From NCBI RefSeq assembly GCF_028453695.1, contig NC_135772.1, forward strand, positions 18,657,611 through 18,721,610: a DNA stretch of 64,000 nt, in the 5' to 3' direction. The DNA is from Augochlora pura (lineage: Eukaryota; Arthropoda; Insecta; Hymenoptera; Halictidae). The notes beneath the pieces are model-generated. The model was given only the letters and a program-made list of their open reading frames with translations. It did no database searches and was not told where the DNA came from. The position numbers and the translations under genes are program-made. Positions 61,067-64,000 of this stretch are shown here, one piece after another (the first letter of the stretch is position 1; each line of letters opens with the position of its first letter).

Positions 61067-64000
61067 ACTAAAAACTGGACAGCGGAAACGCGCGATGGAA
61101 AGCCATCGATTTATCGATGATCGGATGCCGATCGAATTATACATTGCGCGATGCTGATTCACATCTTATAAATACTGGAGTCTGTTTTTCGAGCTCATTA
61201 GGCTGCGTCAGCTGATAGAACTCTTTCCTTTCTTACAAATTGCTTCGCAAAAAGCCGGATCTCCATCAGGACGCGGTGAACTCGATTGAAACGACTAGAA
61301 GTCGTATGTTTTATTTATAAGATCGATGTTTTGGAATCGCGTTCGCTTATAATAAAACTAATGCTTGATCAGCGATAATTTGTATATTGATATTACCAAA
61401 TGTAAGGAATTAATATTAACATTTCTTTTTTCTTTACATTTGCTTTGGATTCAATTTGGTGAAATTTGTTTTAATTTGTTATAGGTCTACGAAAGAAATA
61501 TAAAATATATTAATATAAATAATGTATAAAGAAATAGAATGTAATTAAATTACATAACTGGACTACAATGTATTATTATTAAATTAGCATAACTCTATTG
61601 ATCATTTGCTAGACAGTTTCGGCGAGAAGAGTGGGAGAAAGGAGAGAATGGGACGCGGACATAATTTGCTATAGATTCTACAAAAGCGATGCAAAACGTA
61701 CATAACCTATAAAATAGCAGAATATAGAAATTAAAAATTATATTAATCGGTTTACTAAACCATAACATATGATATACCATTTGCCAATGCATTTTCTAAA
61801 ATGGCATATGCTTTTACATAAATGTCGGCGCTCCAACTATAACAATTTCTCGGCAACAAACGTCGACCTGTAAAAACGTCGCGCGGACATGCGAGGTTCT
61901 TCAGGACATCTAGTTCTTGCACAAAATTTTTTTCAACGAATTCGGAGGTCGCGTACAGGGAAACGGTGCCAGCCATAGGATGCGATGCGAGATACTTCCG
62001 CGTCGTGCGTTTTTTACGATAAAATGTAAATGCATTAGAAACGGTTGTGCAATATAGAAGTTAGCGTTAATTGCATAAAAACGTATGGCTCCCGCGAGTC
62101 AAAGAACATTGAAACACAGGTCACTTAGCGACATACGAAACAGGGTGACATCATTGATCATCTCTAGTTTTATTTATTTATGATAAATAGAATTAAATAA
62201 CAACAAATAAAAAAGCCGAAGCCTTTTAGTAGAGTGCAAAATATTTTGTGGAGTATACATTATATTCTATACTATAGACCGATACTCTTTATATCTTATA
62301 TGTATATAGTGTAGATTAAATACTCTCTATTCTGTAGTGTAGTATATTCTGTACAATATATTCTGTAATATAAAATAGAGGTTATGTATTCTACACTACG
62401 TATTTATCTATAGCATAGAATAGATTATAGAAAATGAGCTCGGAGCGTAACGATTAATTCCTCGTTTTCGAGGAGAGATTTAATTGTAGTAGACGACGAG
62501 ATTAAGAGCAGAAAAAAAAGGAGAAGAGAAAGGAATTGGAGCGTCCTTTCATTTTAGAGAAATCGAAAATCGGAAGAGCTTGTATGAACAATTAATCGAC
62601 CGTGGTAGAACATTTTCATAAATTATTTCAACTTCGACGACGACCCTCGGGAAACAAATATTCACGATAAACGCTGGAACTTTTTAATAATTTTCATAGA
62701 TCTAAGATCGTTTGAAAAATTTAAATTAAAATTATAATAAATACGTTTACTCAACAATTATATTGATTTACATTTATCTAAGTAAAACTGGCGATGAATA
62801 AATTCGATCACTTGACGATGCAATTATATGCAACAGAAGAAAATCTTGTCTGCGACACGATTCAATCGTACGACATAATATTTAATAAAACATTATTTGC
62901 CGCGCCGGATTAAAGCTAGATCAAAGAAACTAATTACATGTTTCATTTGAATCGATGCGCTCCGCGGAGGCGGTCGCGATCAACAAAATCATTTGGTTCG
63001 CGGGACGGTTAAGCAATCGCCGCGCTGCAGCGAGGCGGCGACAATCGAAGACGTGAAGCAGTTTCGCAACCACTTGGGTCGTTAACATTTTCGTAATATA
63101 GTTGCAGTTGCATTACAGTCGGATCGTCGTCGCGTCGGTCACCGAGAGAATTAACGAATGCGATCGATTTATAATGACAGTAGTTTCCTTGTGCTAGAAA
63201 ATTAATGGCACTTTTATGGAATGGCAACATTTTTAATCATTGAATTCTGTTCATTATACGGAATATTTATTGCTGTTACTAGAGTCGATAAATATTGCTA
63301 AACACTGTTACAAACACTTAATAAATATTGGAATAAAACACGATCTTCTAGTTGTTTTCTTCCAGAGCTTAGTGCGTCGTAAGATTCATAAATTTAATTA
63401 ATATTGACGAAACAATTACTACTTGTGATCGTTCTTGCATATTACAAGGAACAAGTTTACAAATAATTACTGAAGTTGAATAAAATTATTTACCTGGATA
63501 ATTGGCATGCAATTTTATTGTAATTAAAAGTTGAACAGACGATTGCATAATAGAAGATAATTTCTCGATAATTCCTCCTTAAATGGTGACTTTGTAAATA
63601 ATGGAATTAATTGAAAGACAACAAAATTCAGAACCTATTCTACATAATTATAAATATATATGTTTATAACCGTAGATGGATTTCTAATCATCTCGGTGCC
63701 GTTTCGCTGTCAGATTCGCGACGCCCGACGAAACGAACTGTTATCGTCCACTTCCGCGAAACAATTCTCGCACGTCCCGAACGCTATAGAAACCGCGGAG
63801 AAAAAAAGCCCTACGTCGTTCCAGCAAACATTTGTCGTCCATAAACATCCACTGCATCCACTAATATTGAATTTAAGCAGGCCGGATACCATAGGCTTGT
63901 CAAGGCTGCACTTTCCGGTCGAGATACATGTGGCGAATCTTTCACCGCGTTCATCAAACTGGCAAAACACACGCGTTGATCGAACTGGCAAAACACAGGC

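Larger units (their letters stand above)
48156..64000. other. Gene-poor region
   Basis: About 16 kb with no exon I can support. The desaturase 5' UTR exon(s) probably lie within it. GC-rich patches (49240-49860, 51840-52270, 54020-54420, 54880-55110, 57000-57400, 60460-60660) alternate with AT-rich DNA and several minisatellites. The open frames in the GC-rich patches overlap on both strands and show no domain. One ATG-initiated 73-residue frame (61755-61976, -) is noted separately. Confidence 0.5.

Noticed and set aside
1..64000. CRISPR arrays, prokaryotic operons or viral genes
   Set aside because: Nothing of the kind is seen; intron-containing genes, poly(A) signals and a eukaryotic tRNA show this is nuclear animal DNA.

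Overview
The window looks like nuclear DNA of an insect, most probably a hymenopteran (bee- or ant-like). The reasons are multi-exon genes with short GT-AG introns, strong swings between AT-rich gene neighbourhoods and GC-rich flanks with CT/GA microsatellites, small TTAA-flanked transposon remnants, and insect-type proteins. The species is inferred, not shown. Three assembly gaps (500, 500 and 100 N) are present.

Layout: 1-7.6 kb is GC-rich non-coding DNA with microsatellites and two short TTAA-type elements. A compact gene cluster follows. Nup88 (nuclear pore; + strand, 8.0-11.3 kb) converges on a FAR1/ZSWIM3-N-like DNA-binding protein (- strand, 11.9-14.0 kb). Next, all on the - strand, come FKBP15 (15.6-19.0 kb), the octanoyltransferase LIPT2 (19.8-20.5 kb), a WRN-type 3'-5' exonuclease (20.6-21.9 kb) and a 13-exon prosaposin with one saposin-A and eight saposin-B domains (23.5-29.4 kb). 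A tRNA-Val(AAC) sits alone at 31.3 kb. A membrane-anchored M1 aminopeptidase (- strand, 32.1-37.5 kb) and an acyl-CoA delta-9-type desaturase (- strand, 44.6-48.2 kb) follow. From 48.2 to 64 kb I find no gene, only minisatellites and one TTAA-type element.

The genes do not form a pathway. They are ordinary housekeeping, lysosomal and lipid genes. Every exon join listed was checked for phase. Joins that do not fit cleanly (the Nup88 5' end and FKBP15 exon 2/3) are flagged. WRNexo and LIPT2 are only 88 bp apart with no AATAAA between them, so one dicistronic transcript is possible.

The observations most worth a second look are: a kappaB-GATA-TATA-Inr promoter-like block with a small signal-peptide-like ORF inside intron 1 of the aminopeptidase, on the opposite strand; one prosaposin domain that has lost exactly one disulfide partner pair; a 151-bp duplicate of the prosaposin terminal exon inside the preceding intron; a hairpin element abutting a splice donor in FKBP15; a similar block upstream of both FKBP15 and WRNexo; and a TTAA element inserted precisely into one unit of a minisatellite.
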